Origin: Methylomagnum ishizawai
GTDB lineage: Bacteria; Pseudomonadota; Gammaproteobacteria; Methylococcales; Methylococcaceae
Direction: 5' to 3'
Length of the DNA stretch: 64,000 bases
Assembly (NCBI RefSeq): GCF_900155475.1
Contig: NZ_FXAM01000001.1
Location: forward strand, 2,467,501 to 2,531,500
The position numbers were made by a program, and so were the translations under genes. Below are positions 35,233-43,491 of this stretch, in pieces; within the stretch, counting starts at the first letter, position 1, and each line of letters starts with the position of its first letter. The notes under the pieces were generated by a model that ran no database searches, had not been told where the DNA came from, and saw nothing but the letters and a program-made list of their open reading frames with translations.

Positions 35233-35607
35233 TTATTGGGGCTGGGTTGCCGCCGCCATTTGCCGGTGCAGGTCGGCGAGCGCCTTGTGGCGCTGGGCCG
35301 CTTCGCCGTAGCTGTGGGCCAGGGCGTCGGTGTGTTCGACCAGATCGGGGATGTTCTTGCCGTAGGCGCTGTGCAGATGCTCGCGGTACGCTTCGGCTTG
35401 GTCGCTCAGGGTTTTGGCCTTGGCGGCTTCGGTCTCGGCTTCGGCGTCGAGCAGGGCGGCGATTTTCAGGTGATCCGCCGGGGTTTTGGCGGATTTGACC
35501 AAGGTGCTGATTTGGGCGTCCCCGGTGGGAGGTTCGGCCAGGGCGAACGGGACTGGGACGCAAGCGGCGAGCAAAACCAATAGGAACGGGGCGATGTGCT
35601 TGGGCAT
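35233..35607 (-). CDS. Small exported helical protein, first gene of the signalling operon
   Basis: 124 residues from the ATG at 35607 behind GGAGGTGTC. A signal peptide ends PFALA (about 24). The mature part is charged and helical (HLKIAALLDAEAETEAAKAKTLSDQAEAYREHLHS, then HKALADLHRQMAAATQPQ). No family was recognised. The spacing of hydrophobic residues suggests a coiled coil. Its place 20 bp before the kinase gene suggests a linked role, but the kinase is predicted soluble, so direct sensing of this protein is doubtful. Confidence 0.7.
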   Translation of the reverse strand: MPKHIAPFLLVLLAACVPVPFALAEPPTGDAQISTLVKSAKTPADHLKIAALLDAEAETEAAKAKTLSDQAEAYREHLHSAYGKNIPDLVEHTDALAHSYGEAAQRHKALADLHRQMAAATQPQ

Positions 35608-35862
35608 CCGACACCTCCATGGTGGGCAATCCGTATAGCCGGGTAATTCCTGACTAAAATAGATTGGCATGGAGCATGGTAGTTCCTGGGGTTTTCCACG
35701 GCAAGCGGAACTTATCGGATATACGCGGGGTGGCGCTCCGGTTTGATGCGCCAGCGCCCGAGTTCCCTTGGACCGGGGAAAGATACCATCCTTCCGGCCG
35801 CGGATGACAAACGCCGCCCCGCCCCCCATAATGCCGCGCTTTTTACCAGCACCAAAACAAAC

Positions 35863-36777
35863 ATGTGGTTCAAGAATCTGGCACTGCTTCGTTTTACCGA
35901 ACCCTTCTCCCTGAATGCCACCGAACTGGAGGAACGCCTCCAGCAACGCCGCTTCCAGAATTGCGGTAGCCTCGAACTCGCCAGCTTCGGCTGGTGCGCC
36001 CCCCTGGGCCGGGATACCTTCCCCCTGGTCCACGCCACCAACGGTTTCCTGATGATCTGCCTGCAAAAGGAGGAAAAAATCCTCCCGGCCTCGGTGGTGA
36101 ACGAGGTGGTGGCGGAACGGGTCCAGGAGATCGAGGACCGTCGGGGTACCCCGGTACGGCGCAAGGAAAAGGACGCGCTGCGCGACGAAGTGATGCAGGA
36201 CTTGTTGCCACGGGCGTTCAGTTTCAGCCGCCGCGCCTATGCTTATATCGATCCCAAGGGCGGCTGGCTGGTGGTCGATAGCACCAGCGCCAAGAAGACC
36301 GACGAGTTGACCAGCCTGTTGCGGCAGTGCCTGGGTTCGTTGCCGGTGGTGCCGTTCGCCACCCGCGAGCGTCCCAGCCTCGCCATGACCCTGTGGTTGG
36401 GCGAAAATGGCCCACCGCCGGGCGTCACCCTGGAAAGCGAATGCGAACTGCGCTCCCCGGAGGAAGACGGCGGCATCGTGCGCTGCCGCAAGCACGATCT
36501 GGGCGCCCCGGAAATCCAAAACCATCTCGAAGCCGGCAAGGAAGTCATCAAGCTGGCCTTCACCTGGAGCGACCGCCTCAGCCTGGTGCTGGACGAGAAT
36601 CTCGCCGTCAAGCGCCTGAGGTTCCTCGACATGGTGCAGGAAGCGGCGGCCGAGGTGGACACGGACGACGCGGCGGAGCGTTTCGATGCCGATTTCGCCG
36701 TCATGAGCCTGGAGTTGGCGGCGTTCCTCCCTCAACTGGCCGAACTGTTCGGGGGCGAAAACCTCCAGGCCAAGTAA
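35863..36777 (+). CDS. rdgC: Recombination-associated protein RdgC
   Basis: 304 residues from the ATG at 35863, almost the same length as E. coli RdgC (303). Conserved blocks are MWFKNLALLRFTEPF, FGWCAPLG, ILPASVVNEVVAERV, RRKEKDALRDEV, FSRRAYAYID and WSDRLSLVLDENLAVKRLRF. RdgC forms a ring around double-stranded DNA and restrains RecA. The frame is open back to 35743, but homology starts at 35863. The next gene follows after 19 bp. Confidence 0.96.
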   Translation: MWFKNLALLRFTEPFSLNATELEERLQQRRFQNCGSLELASFGWCAPLGRDTFPLVHATNGFLMICLQKEEKILPASVVNEVVAERVQEIEDRRGTPVRRKEKDALRDEVMQDLLPRAFSFSRRAYAYIDPKGGWLVVDSTSAKKTDELTSLLRQCLGSLPVVPFATRERPSLAMTLWLGENGPPPGVTLESECELRSPEEDGGIVRCRKHDLGAPEIQNHLEAGKEVIKLAFTWSDRLSLVLDENLAVKRLRFLDMVQEAAAEVDTDDAAERFDADFAVMSLELAAFLPQLAELFGGENLQAK

Positions 36778-36796
36778 TCGGTAACAGGAAAACGCG

Positions 36797-38497
36797 ATGC
36801 GGAACAACAACCAATCCCTGCCTATCTTCCGGCCCCGGCTCGGTGGCTGGATCGCGGCCCTGCTGGTGCTGGAACCCTGGGGGGTCCGGGCCGAGGTCTA
36901 TACCCTGCCGTCCGGCAGCGACGATGTGATCGGCCAGGTGGAATACGCCACCGCCCGCCAGGAGGATACCCTCATCGATATCGCCCGCAGGACCAGCGTG
37001 GGCCAGGTCGAGATGAACATGGCCAATCCCAAGGTGGACCGCTGGCTGCCCGGCGCGGGCACGCGGGTGGTGATTCCGCACCGCTATATCCTGCCCGATT
37101 CCCCCCGGGCCGGCATCGTGGTGAATATCCCGGAAATGCGCCTGTATTTCTTTCCGGTGCAATATTCCACCATTACCCACAAGAAGGCCGTGCCGGGCAA
37201 GGCCAAGGCCGCCCATGGCAAGGACGGCAAACCGGCCAAGGGCAAGTCCGCCCCGCCGCCGGTCACGTATGTGACCACCACGGAAATGGGCGAGCCGGTC
37301 GCCCCGGCCAGCCAGGTCATCACCTATCCGGTCAGCATGGGCCGCATGGATTGGCGCACGCCCATCGGCAAGACCCGCATCGCGCAGAAGGTCAAGGACC
37401 CCACCTGGACCCCGCCCGAATCCATCAAGCGCGAACACGCCAAGAAGGGCGAAATCCTGCCCGATGTGGTGCCCGCCGGTCCCGAGAATCCGCTGGGGCC
37501 TTATGCCATGAAACTGGGGGTGCCGGGCTATTTGATCCATGGCACCGACCGGGCCGACCCGGCCAAGCCCTTCGGCATCGGCGAGCGGGTAACCCATGGC
37601 TGCATGAGGATGTACAACGAGGACGTGACCAAGCTGTTCCCGGAAGTCTCGGTGGGCACGCCGGTCTATTTGGTCAACCAGCCCATCAAGCTGGGCTGGT
37701 CGGCGGGCGAGTTGTACATGGAGGTGACGTGGCCGCTGGACGAGGATATCAAGGAGATTCCGGCCAAATGGGGCGACGACGTACTCGACGAAAGCAATCT
37801 GAGCGAGGAGGAGATCAAGGCGATCCGCGCCAAGAAGCGGACCTTGATGGTCGCCTACCTGACCAAGCTGGGGAACACGCTGATCGAGAAGGAAAACGCC
37901 AAGCACGCGATCCTGGTGGACCGCGCCGCGATCAAGGCGGCGGTGGAGCATCCCAGCGGGATTCCGGTCGCCATCGGCAAGCTGGCGGAACCGCCGGTGA
38001 TCGAAACCGCGCCCAGCGAGTACCCGGCGAACCCCTATGGTTCGCCGCATCCCGCCCCGCAAGCGGTACCGGCCTATCCCTACGGTGGCACGGGCCAGTC
38101 CCCGGCACCGAATGCCGGGGTCCCCTACGGCCAGCCAGTGCCCGCCCCGCCGTCCGCGCCGCGCCAATATCCTTCCCAGCCCCAGGCCGCCTATCCCTAC
38201 GGGACCACGCCCTATGAGGCGGCCCCGTCCCGGCCACAGGCGGAGTATCCCTATGGGGGAACCGCCCAACCCGCTCCGGCGGAACAACCCCAGTATGGCC
38301 GGCCTCCGGCGACCTACCCCTATGGCTCGCAGCCGCAGCCGAGGCCGGTCCAGTATCCGTCCTACCCGGCGGGCCAGTCCGATCCCTATGCCCGCCCGCA
38401 GGCGACCCAACCCTATACGCCCGAGCGGGCTGCCCCGTCTTCCTCCACCATGCCCGACCCGTTCGCGCCGGCGGAAGAGGAGGAGGAAGAACAATAA
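36797..38497 (+). CDS. L,D-transpeptidase (YkuD) with LysM-like N-terminus and YPYG-rich tail
   Basis: 566 residues. A signal peptide ends VRA (about 32). A LysM-like segment (about 45-95; YATARQEDTLIDIARRTSVGQVEMNMANP) precedes the YkuD domain (about 110-300) with the catalytic motif HGCMRM (His267, Cys269). The catalytic domain is interrupted by a charged Lys/Gly/Ala loop near 130-150. The tail (about 411-555) is an unusual Pro/Tyr/Gly region with repeated YPYG units, ending in six Glu and a Gln. These enzymes make 3-3 cross-links or attach lipoprotein to peptidoglycan. The tail may bind the wall or extend the enzyme; that is inference. Confidence 0.9.
   Translation: MRNNNQSLPIFRPRLGGWIAALLVLEPWGVRAEVYTLPSGSDDVIGQVEYATARQEDTLIDIARRTSVGQVEMNMANPKVDRWLPGAGTRVVIPHRYILPDSPRAGIVVNIPEMRLYFFPVQYSTITHKKAVPGKAKAAHGKDGKPAKGKSAPPPVTYVTTTEMGEPVAPASQVITYPVSMGRMDWRTPIGKTRIAQKVKDPTWTPPESIKREHAKKGEILPDVVPAGPENPLGPYAMKLGVPGYLIHGTDRADPAKPFGIGERVTHGCMRMYNEDVTKLFPEVSVGTPVYLVNQPIKLGWSAGELYMEVTWPLDEDIKEIPAKWGDDVLDESNLSEEEIKAIRAKKRTLMVAYLTKLGNTLIEKENAKHAILVDRAAIKAAVEHPSGIPVAIGKLAEPPVIETAPSEYPANPYGSPHPAPQAVPAYPYGGTGQSPAPNAGVPYGQPVPAPPSAPRQYPSQPQAAYPYGTTPYEAAPSRPQAEYPYGGTAQPAPAEQPQYGRPPATYPYGSQPQPRPVQYPSYPAGQSDPYARPQATQPYTPERAAPSSSTMPDPFAPAEEEEEEQ
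38030..38480 (+). repeat. YPYG-encoding low-complexity tail
   Basis: The DNA encodes about eight P-Y-G or Y-P-Y-G units spaced 15-30 residues apart within Pro/Ala/Gln-rich sequence, with repeated TATCCCTA(C/T)GG cores. Confidence 0.65.
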
Positions 38498-38508
38498 TCC
38501 CGCCATGA

Positions 38509-38548
38509 AAAAAAGCCCGCCAAGGCTGAATCCTTGGCGGGCTTTTTT
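38509..38548. terminator. Bidirectional rho-independent terminator
   Basis: Perfect 17-bp arms, 38509-38525 and 38532-38548, around a 6-nt loop. The core is GCCCGCCAAGG with flanking A6 and T6 runs. It sits between the convergent transpeptidase and yggX genes and can serve both. Confidence 0.93.
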
Positions 38549-38568
38549 ATTGGGGCGGCAGGCGCGGA

Positions 38569-38841
38569 TCAGGCTTTGGGCGGCACGTAGCCTTCCGGGG
38601 TGGGGTCCGCGCCGCCGAACAGGTATTTGTTGCGTTCCGCCGCCAGGAATGTGCGGGCGGCGGGCTCGAACGGCGTCAGGCGATGTTCGTTGATGAGCAT
38701 GGTTTGCAGTTTCAGCCAGCCCTGCCATGCCTCCTTGGAGATGTTCTCGTAAATCCGTTGTCCTTCCGCGCCGGGGAAGGGCGGTTGATCCAAGCCTTCG
38801 GCCTCGGTGCCCAGGCGGGCGCATTGCACCAGATGTGTCAT
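38569..38841 (-). CDS. yggX: Probable Fe(2+)-trafficking protein YggX
   Basis: 90 residues. It starts [24 protein letters not shown] with the conserved Cys7, continues [26 protein letters not shown] and ends in a flexible tail. This matches YggX, which limits iron-dependent oxidative damage to iron-sulfur proteins. It lies just downstream of mutY on the same strand, an association common in gammaproteobacteria and meaningful because MutY carries an Fe-S cluster. Confidence 0.96.
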   Translation of the reverse strand: MTHLVQCARLGTEAEGLDQPPFPGAEGQRIYENISKEAWQGWLKLQTMLINEHRLTPFEPAARTFLAAERNKYLFGGADPTPEGYVPPKA

Positions 38842-38903
38842 TGTGATCCTCGCGATGTTTTCAGGGATGGTGGGTGATGGGTGGGATCGTCCCGGTGGGT
38901 GTT

Positions 38904-39980
38904 TTATAAGTCCAGGGCGATCTGGCCCCGCGTGGCGTTGTCGCCGGCGATGTCCCGCAACAATTGGGCGATGGGTGCGGGCAGCCCCACCGCCGCGTCC
39001 GGGCCGAACCAGCCCGGCCCGGCGTCCTCGGCCACCCAGGGCGCGAAGCCTTCGGCCCGGATCAGCACCGGTACGAAGTCCAGCCGGAAGTGCGTGAAAG
39101 TATGTCGGCGCCGGGGCAGCCGCTCAAGCCGGCAAGTGTCGATCCCCCGCTCCGCGCACCACCCCAACAGGGCGTCCAGCCCGTCGAATTCCGGCAGGCT
39201 CCTGAGTCCGCCCCAGATGCCGGTCGGCGGGCGCTTTTCCAGATAGACCGCCCCGCTCCCGTCGCGCAATACCAGCATATGGCATTCCCGTACCGGCTGG
39301 GCCAGTTTGGGCCGGGGCGTGGGGATGGCGTCGGTCAAGCCCAGCCGCAGGGCCGCGCAACCGTCGCGCAAGGGGCAAACCCCGCAGGCCGGGCCGCGCT
39401 TGGCGCAGACCGTGGCCCCGAGGTCCATCATGGCTTGGTTGTGGTCGGCCACCCGGAATTCCGGGGTCAGCGCCTCGCTGAGCCGCCAGAGTTCCCGTTC
39501 CACCTGGGGTGCGCCGGGCCAGCCCGCCAGCCCGGCGTAGCGGCACAGCACCCGTTTGACATTGCCGTCCAGGATTGGGGCGGGCAAGCCCGAGCCCAGG
39601 CTGAGGATGGCCCCGGCGGTGGAACGGCCTATCCCCGGCAGTGCCTTCAGCGCATCGACGCTGGCCGGGAAGCGCCCGCCATGTTGCGCCACCACGATCC
39701 GTGCCGCCCGGTGCAGATTGCGGGCGCGGGCGTAATAGCCCAGCCCGGCCCACAGCGCGACCACCTCGTCCACCGAACCCGCCGCCAGCGCCGCCACGTC
39801 CGGGAACCGCGCCATGAAACGCTCGAAATAGGGGATCACCGTGGCGACCTGGGTTTGTTGCAGCATGATCTCGGAAATCCAGACCCGGTAGGGATCGCGG
39901 GCGGTTTGCCAGGGGAGGTGTTTGCGGCCATGGCGGTCGAACCAATCGAGCAGGGCGGTGCGGAATTCTTCGGTGTGCAT
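38904..39980 (-). CDS. mutY: A/G-specific adenine DNA glycosylase MutY
   Basis: 358 residues. It removes adenine opposite 8-oxoguanine. The catalytic Glu is in [10 protein letters not shown], the helix-hairpin-helix is [12 protein letters not shown] and the catalytic Asp is in [12 protein letters not shown]. The 4Fe-4S ligands are in [17 protein letters not shown] (C-x6-C-x2-C-x5-C). The C-terminal Nudix-like domain (about 235-345) has the [10 protein letters not shown] signature that recognises 8-oxoG. The gene precedes yggX by 62 bp and is likely co-transcribed with it. Confidence 0.97.
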   Translation of the reverse strand: MHTEEFRTALLDWFDRHGRKHLPWQTARDPYRVWISEIMLQQTQVATVIPYFERFMARFPDVAALAAGSVDEVVALWAGLGYYARARNLHRAARIVVAQHGGRFPASVDALKALPGIGRSTAGAILSLGSGLPAPILDGNVKRVLCRYAGLAGWPGAPQVERELWRLSEALTPEFRVADHNQAMMDLGATVCAKRGPACGVCPLRDGCAALRLGLTDAIPTPRPKLAQPVRECHMLVLRDGSGAVYLEKRPPTGIWGGLRSLPEFDGLDALLGWCAERGIDTCRLERLPRRRHTFTHFRLDFVPVLIRAEGFAPWVAEDAGPGWFGPDAAVGLPAPIAQLLRDIAGDNATRGQIALDL

Positions 39981-40242
39981 CGGGCAAAGCGGGTCCGGGA
40001 AAGGCGGGCATTGTAACCCGGCGGCGGGGCCGGGGCGGCAACGCCAAAGTTTGATAAATCAGGAACCGCTAATTTTCTTTTGGGCCTATAGTTAGGCTGG
40101 GCCGGCAAAATAGCCGGGCCGGGGCTTCCAGGGTTTGGGGAAGCATCGCCATCCGCGCGGGGGTTTGGTCTCACGGCCAAGCCCAGGTAAGCGGGCCGGG
40201 ACGGCCTCCGCGCCCAAGATAAGAAAACCGAGGAGAGAGTCT

Positions 40243-42042
40243 ATGCAAAACCGAATTGATCGCTCGCGCCGCCGTTTCATGTGCCATGCCGGTTTGGGAG
40301 CATTGGCCGTTTCCGCCTTGCCCGGATGGGTCCGCGCCATGGAAATGCAGGCCATGGCCAAGCTGGCCCCCAACCGCGCTTCGCCCGGTTTCAATCCCGA
40401 TGTCGAGATCGATATGGCCGCCCAACCGGGGCTGGCGTCGATCCTGCCGGGACCGTCCACCCAGGTTGTGCAATATGTCGCCCAGCGGGTCAAGGGACCG
40501 GACGGCACCGTGGCCGAACTGCCCGGCAGCTATTTGGGACCGCTGCTCCGGCTCCACCGCGGCCAGAAGGTCCGCATCAACTTCCGCAGCAAGCTGGCGG
40601 AGCCCACCATCGTCCATTGGCATGGCCTGCATGTGCCCGCCGTCATGGACGGCCATCCGATGCATGTCATCGACAATGGCGAGACCTATGTCTACGAGTT
40701 CGAGGTGTTGAACCGGGCCGGTCTGCACATCTACCACCCGCACCCGCACGAATTGCTCGGCAAGCAGCTTTACCAGGGCTTGGCCGGCGGCATCATCGTC
40801 AACGACGAGGAAGAGTCCAAGCTGGAGCTACCTTCGGGCGAATACGAAATCCCCATCATCATCCAGGACCGCCGCTTCGACGCCCAGAACCGGATGGCCT
40901 ACGTCCCCACCATGCACGACCGCATGATGGGCTATTACGGCGACCGCATCCTGGTCAACGGACGGCCCGAGATGGCGCTGGACGTGGCGAGCCGGGCCTA
41001 CCGCCTGCGCTTCCTCAACGGCTCGAACGCCCGCATCTACAAGCTGGGCTGGAGCGACGGCACGCCCATCACCGTGATCGGCGTCGATGGCGGCTTGTTG
41101 GAAACCCCGGAAACCCTGCCCTACGTCATGCTGGCACCGGGCGAACGCCTGGATGTCTGGGCCGATTTCAGCGGCAGGGCCAAGGGTTCCGAGTTCACGC
41201 TGCGTAGCCTGCCGTTCCAGGGCGTGCTGCCCAAAATGGCGGGCCGGATGATGGGGGGTGGAATGGGCGGCATGGGCGGCGGCATGATGGCGGGCATGGC
41301 CTTGCCGGTCGGCAGCGATTTCCCCATCTTCAAGGTCCGCGTCACCCGGACTACCAGCGACAGCCCCAAACTGCCCGGCCACCTGTCCAGTTTCAAGCGC
41401 TATACCCTGGCCGAGGTCGCCAATCCCGCCAAGCCCATCCCCATCGGCATTTCCGAAGCGCCGATGGCGATGTTGCTCAATGGCAGGCCGTATAAATTCG
41501 ACGATGTGCAACCCAACGAGCGCATCCCGGTCGATACGGTCCAATTGCTGGAAATCTTCCATGCCCACGGCGGCGAAGGCGGGGGCCATGGTGCCGCCAC
41601 CCAATCCGAAGGCGGCCATGGCGGTGCCGGGGGCGATAAACCCCAAGGCGGCATGGGCGGTGGAATGATGGGCGGTATGGGCCATGGCATGATGGGGGGC
41701 GGCATGGGGGGCATGGGCCACGGCGGCGGGCAATCCGGCGGCATGGGCATGATGGGCGGTATGGGCGGCGGCATGATGCTGTCCATGGCGCATCCCATCC
41801 ATCTGCACGGCCAGCAGTTCCAGACCATCAGCCGCGGCATCGGGGCCGGAGAGGCGGAGGACTACGCCACGGTCAAGGACGGCTTCATCGATTCGGGACT
41901 CAAAGACACCGTGTTGGTGATGCCGGGCGAGAAGGTCCGCATCATCAAGCCCTTCCAGGATTTCAAGGGCTTGTTCGTCTACCACTGCCACAATATCGAG
42001 CATGAGGACATGGGCATGATGCGGGATTTCCTGGTGGAATGA
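40243..42042 (+). CDS. Tat-exported three-domain multicopper oxidase, CueO/CopA-like, with Met/His/Gly-rich inserts
   Basis: 599 residues from 40243, behind GAGGAGAGAG. A twin-arginine signal is present (SRRRFMCHAGLGALAVSALP). Copper motifs are VHWHGLH (125-130), YHPHPHELLGKQLYQGLAGG, HPIHLHG and YHCHNIEHEDMGMM. The last is complete with the type-1 Cys, so this is a normal trinuclear plus type-1 oxidase. Two inserts are extremely rich in Met, Gly and His (about 334-352 and 439-516), like the Met-rich lid of CueO that binds Cu(I). It probably oxidises Cu(I) in the periplasm for copper tolerance. No copB or cusF gene is adjacent. Confidence 0.93.
   Translation: MQNRIDRSRRRFMCHAGLGALAVSALPGWVRAMEMQAMAKLAPNRASPGFNPDVEIDMAAQPGLASILPGPSTQVVQYVAQRVKGPDGTVAELPGSYLGPLLRLHRGQKVRINFRSKLAEPTIVHWHGLHVPAVMDGHPMHVIDNGETYVYEFEVLNRAGLHIYHPHPHELLGKQLYQGLAGGIIVNDEEESKLELPSGEYEIPIIIQDRRFDAQNRMAYVPTMHDRMMGYYGDRILVNGRPEMALDVASRAYRLRFLNGSNARIYKLGWSDGTPITVIGVDGGLLETPETLPYVMLAPGERLDVWADFSGRAKGSEFTLRSLPFQGVLPKMAGRMMGGGMGGMGGGMMAGMALPVGSDFPIFKVRVTRTTSDSPKLPGHLSSFKRYTLAEVANPAKPIPIGISEAPMAMLLNGRPYKFDDVQPNERIPVDTVQLLEIFHAHGGEGGGHGAATQSEGGHGGAGGDKPQGGMGGGMMGGMGHGMMGGGMGGMGHGGGQSGGMGMMGGMGGGMMLSMAHPIHLHGQQFQTISRGIGAGEAEDYATVKDGFIDSGLKDTVLVMPGEKVRIIKPFQDFKGLFVYHCHNIEHEDMGMMRDFLVE
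41563..41800 (+). repeat. Met-Gly-His low-complexity coding repeat
   Basis: Repeated GGCATGGGCGG-type units encode GMGG and GMMGG runs mixed with His. A shorter related stretch occurs at 41244-41300 in the same gene. Such tracts are prone to slippage. Confidence 0.75.
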
Positions 42043-42403
42043 TCCCGCCCGACGGCGGATAAAAAAAGGCGCGGCCTGGGCCGCGCCTTTTTCGCATGGA
42101 AACCGTGTGGGTCGCCAAGTATCCCTTGTCCGGCCTTTGGAGGAAGCCAAACAATCTGAGAAGTAAAAAACCGTGTTAACCCCTGCTTGTTCAGGTCGGA
42201 GCCTTCTTGGCGGCCGGCGTTTTGGTTTCTCGGGGCGGGGGGATGACGTTGGCGGTCGGTCCCCTCCGATCCGCCCCTGGGATCGCCGTAAATTGTATCC
42301 GGGAAAAAAGCCCGTGAAGCCATTCCAAAAACGTGAATATTCACAATTGACGCGGTGCTTGTAATGTGGCAGCAGCCGGGATCGGGCCCGTCCCGGATTC
42401 CGC
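42043..42403. other. Convergent spacer between copper oxidase and lipocalin
   Basis: Holds the terminator listed separately and a perfect 12-bp palindrome, GTGAATATTCAC (42333-42344), in AT-richer DNA. TTGACG at 42347 has no -10 at proper spacing. The short open frames here have no coding character. Confidence 0.5.
42063..42092. terminator. Rho-independent terminator after copper oxidase
   Basis: AAAAAGGCGCGGCC (42063-42076) pairs with GGCCGCGCCTTTTT (42079-42092). It lies 20 bp past the stop. A and T runs on both sides allow bidirectional use. Confidence 0.9.
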
Positions 42404-42919
42404 TTATTCCTGCCGGGGATAGATCAACTGCCCGACCGGGAAGCCCAGGCTTTTGGCCTGGGCGGTCAAGCGGGCCAGGACTTCCGGGTCCAGCCGTGGG
42501 TTCCGGGCCAGTATCCACAGATAATCCCGGCTCGGCCCCGCGACCAGCGAATAACCGTAGCCCGCGCGGTCGAGTGCCAGGATGTGGTAGCCACCATAGA
42601 ACGGCCCGAAGAACGAGACCTTGAGGCTGCCCACCGCCGGGCTGCCGATGAAATAGGCTTTGCCCTCGGCTTGTCGCCATACGCCCCGCTCCGCGTCGAA
42701 GCCCCGGTTGACCACCCGGACCCCGCCGTCGTCGCGCAGGCTGTATTCGGCGGTGACACGCGACAGGCCGCGCTCGAAGGCGTGGTTCAGCCGGGCGATT
42801 TCATGCCAGGTGCCCAGATAGCGGGGTAGCTCGAAACCGTCCACGACGGTCACGCCCCTGGGGGCCCCCACGCAGCCGGCCAGGAGCAGGCAAGCCGCCC
42901 CTATCGAAAGGAAACGCAT
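42404..42919 (-). CDS. blc: Outer-membrane lipocalin (Blc-type lipoprotein)
   Basis: 171 residues. The lipobox is LLAGC (Cys16). Lipocalin motifs are YLGTWHEIARLNHAFERGL (the GxW signature), VTAEYSLRDDGGVRVVNRGF, KVSFFGPFYGGYHILALD and YLWILARNPRL. These match bacterial lipocalin Blc, a lipid- or lysophospholipid-binding outer-membrane protein linked to envelope stress. It starts 13 bp after the end of the DUF2956 gene on the same strand. Confidence 0.95.
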   Translation of the reverse strand: MRFLSIGAACLLLAGCVGAPRGVTVVDGFELPRYLGTWHEIARLNHAFERGLSRVTAEYSLRDDGGVRVVNRGFDAERGVWRQAEGKAYFIGSPAVGSLKVSFFGPFYGGYHILALDRAGYGYSLVAGPSRDYLWILARNPRLDPEVLARLTAQAKSLGFPVGQLIYPRQE

Positions 42920-42932
42920 CGGAACCCCCGTC

Positions 42933-43394
42933 TTAATCGGACTGCTGCGCGGTGCGGAACAGCCAGGCCGACAGCCCCGCCAGCGCCAGGGCCGCCACGC
43001 CGGAAATCCAGGTCGGCACCGCCCACGGCCCTATCGCCATCTCCCAGCCCAACAGCGCCCGCAGCAGATGGGCCAACGCCATCAGCCCGAACACGCCGCC
43101 ACCCGCGAGCAGGGCCGGGCGCTGGTCCGGGTCGGTGGCGGGGTTGGCTTCCGCTTCCAAGGCCGCGCTGTCGGGGGTGGCCCGCTTTTGTTTCAGCAGG
43201 CGCTTCCGCAATTTGTCGCGTTCGCGGGCCTTGGCGCTTTGCTGTTTCTTGTAGAGCTCGATGCCCTTGGCGATGCCTTGGGCGATGAGCTTGGTTTGCT
43301 CCTTGGTCTGGCCGGGGGTCTGGATGGAGCGGGCCATGCGCAGGGCTTCGGCCTGGATCGCGTCGCCGGGGGATGGGGGATCGGGTTGGGACAT
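42933..43394 (-). CDS. DUF2956 family protein with two C-terminal membrane segments
   Basis: 153 residues from the ATG at 43394. The signature is MARSIQTPGQTKEQTKLIAQGIAKGIELYKKQQSA, clearly DUF2956, followed by a basic helix (KARERDKLRKRLLKQKR). Two hydrophobic segments (about 98-120 and 130-148) follow. The function of the family is unknown. The open frame to 43589 overlaps another gene and is not used. It is probably co-transcribed with the lipocalin. Confidence 0.85.
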   Translation of the reverse strand: MSQPDPPSPGDAIQAEALRMARSIQTPGQTKEQTKLIAQGIAKGIELYKKQQSAKARERDKLRKRLLKQKRATPDSAALEAEANPATDPDQRPALLAGGGVFGLMALAHLLRALLGWEMAIGPWAVPTWISGVAALALAGLSAWLFRTAQQSD

Positions 43395-43491
43395 GGCGGG
43401 GTTGGTCGGGAAGTGGGCGGGATGGGTCGGAAGCGTAGTGTAATCCGGTGGGGATGGGAAGGTGCCGACCTCCCGCTTCCGCCGCGCCCGG

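Noticed and set aside
36701-38824. 707-residue frame antisense to the L,D-transpeptidase
   Set aside because: Arg/Gly-rich shadow, crossing a bidirectional terminator and two real genes.
40051-40092. TTGATA and TATAGT as promoter of the CueO-like oxidase
   Set aside because: The spacing is about 30 bp, too long for sigma-70 and also outside the 19-20 bp of MerR-type promoters.
42333-42344. Perfect palindrome GTGAATATTCAC, with TTGACG nearby, as a promoter/operator
   Set aside because: It lies between convergent genes, no -10 at proper spacing follows and no gene starts downstream on that strand. A 12-bp palindrome in AT-richer DNA can be chance.
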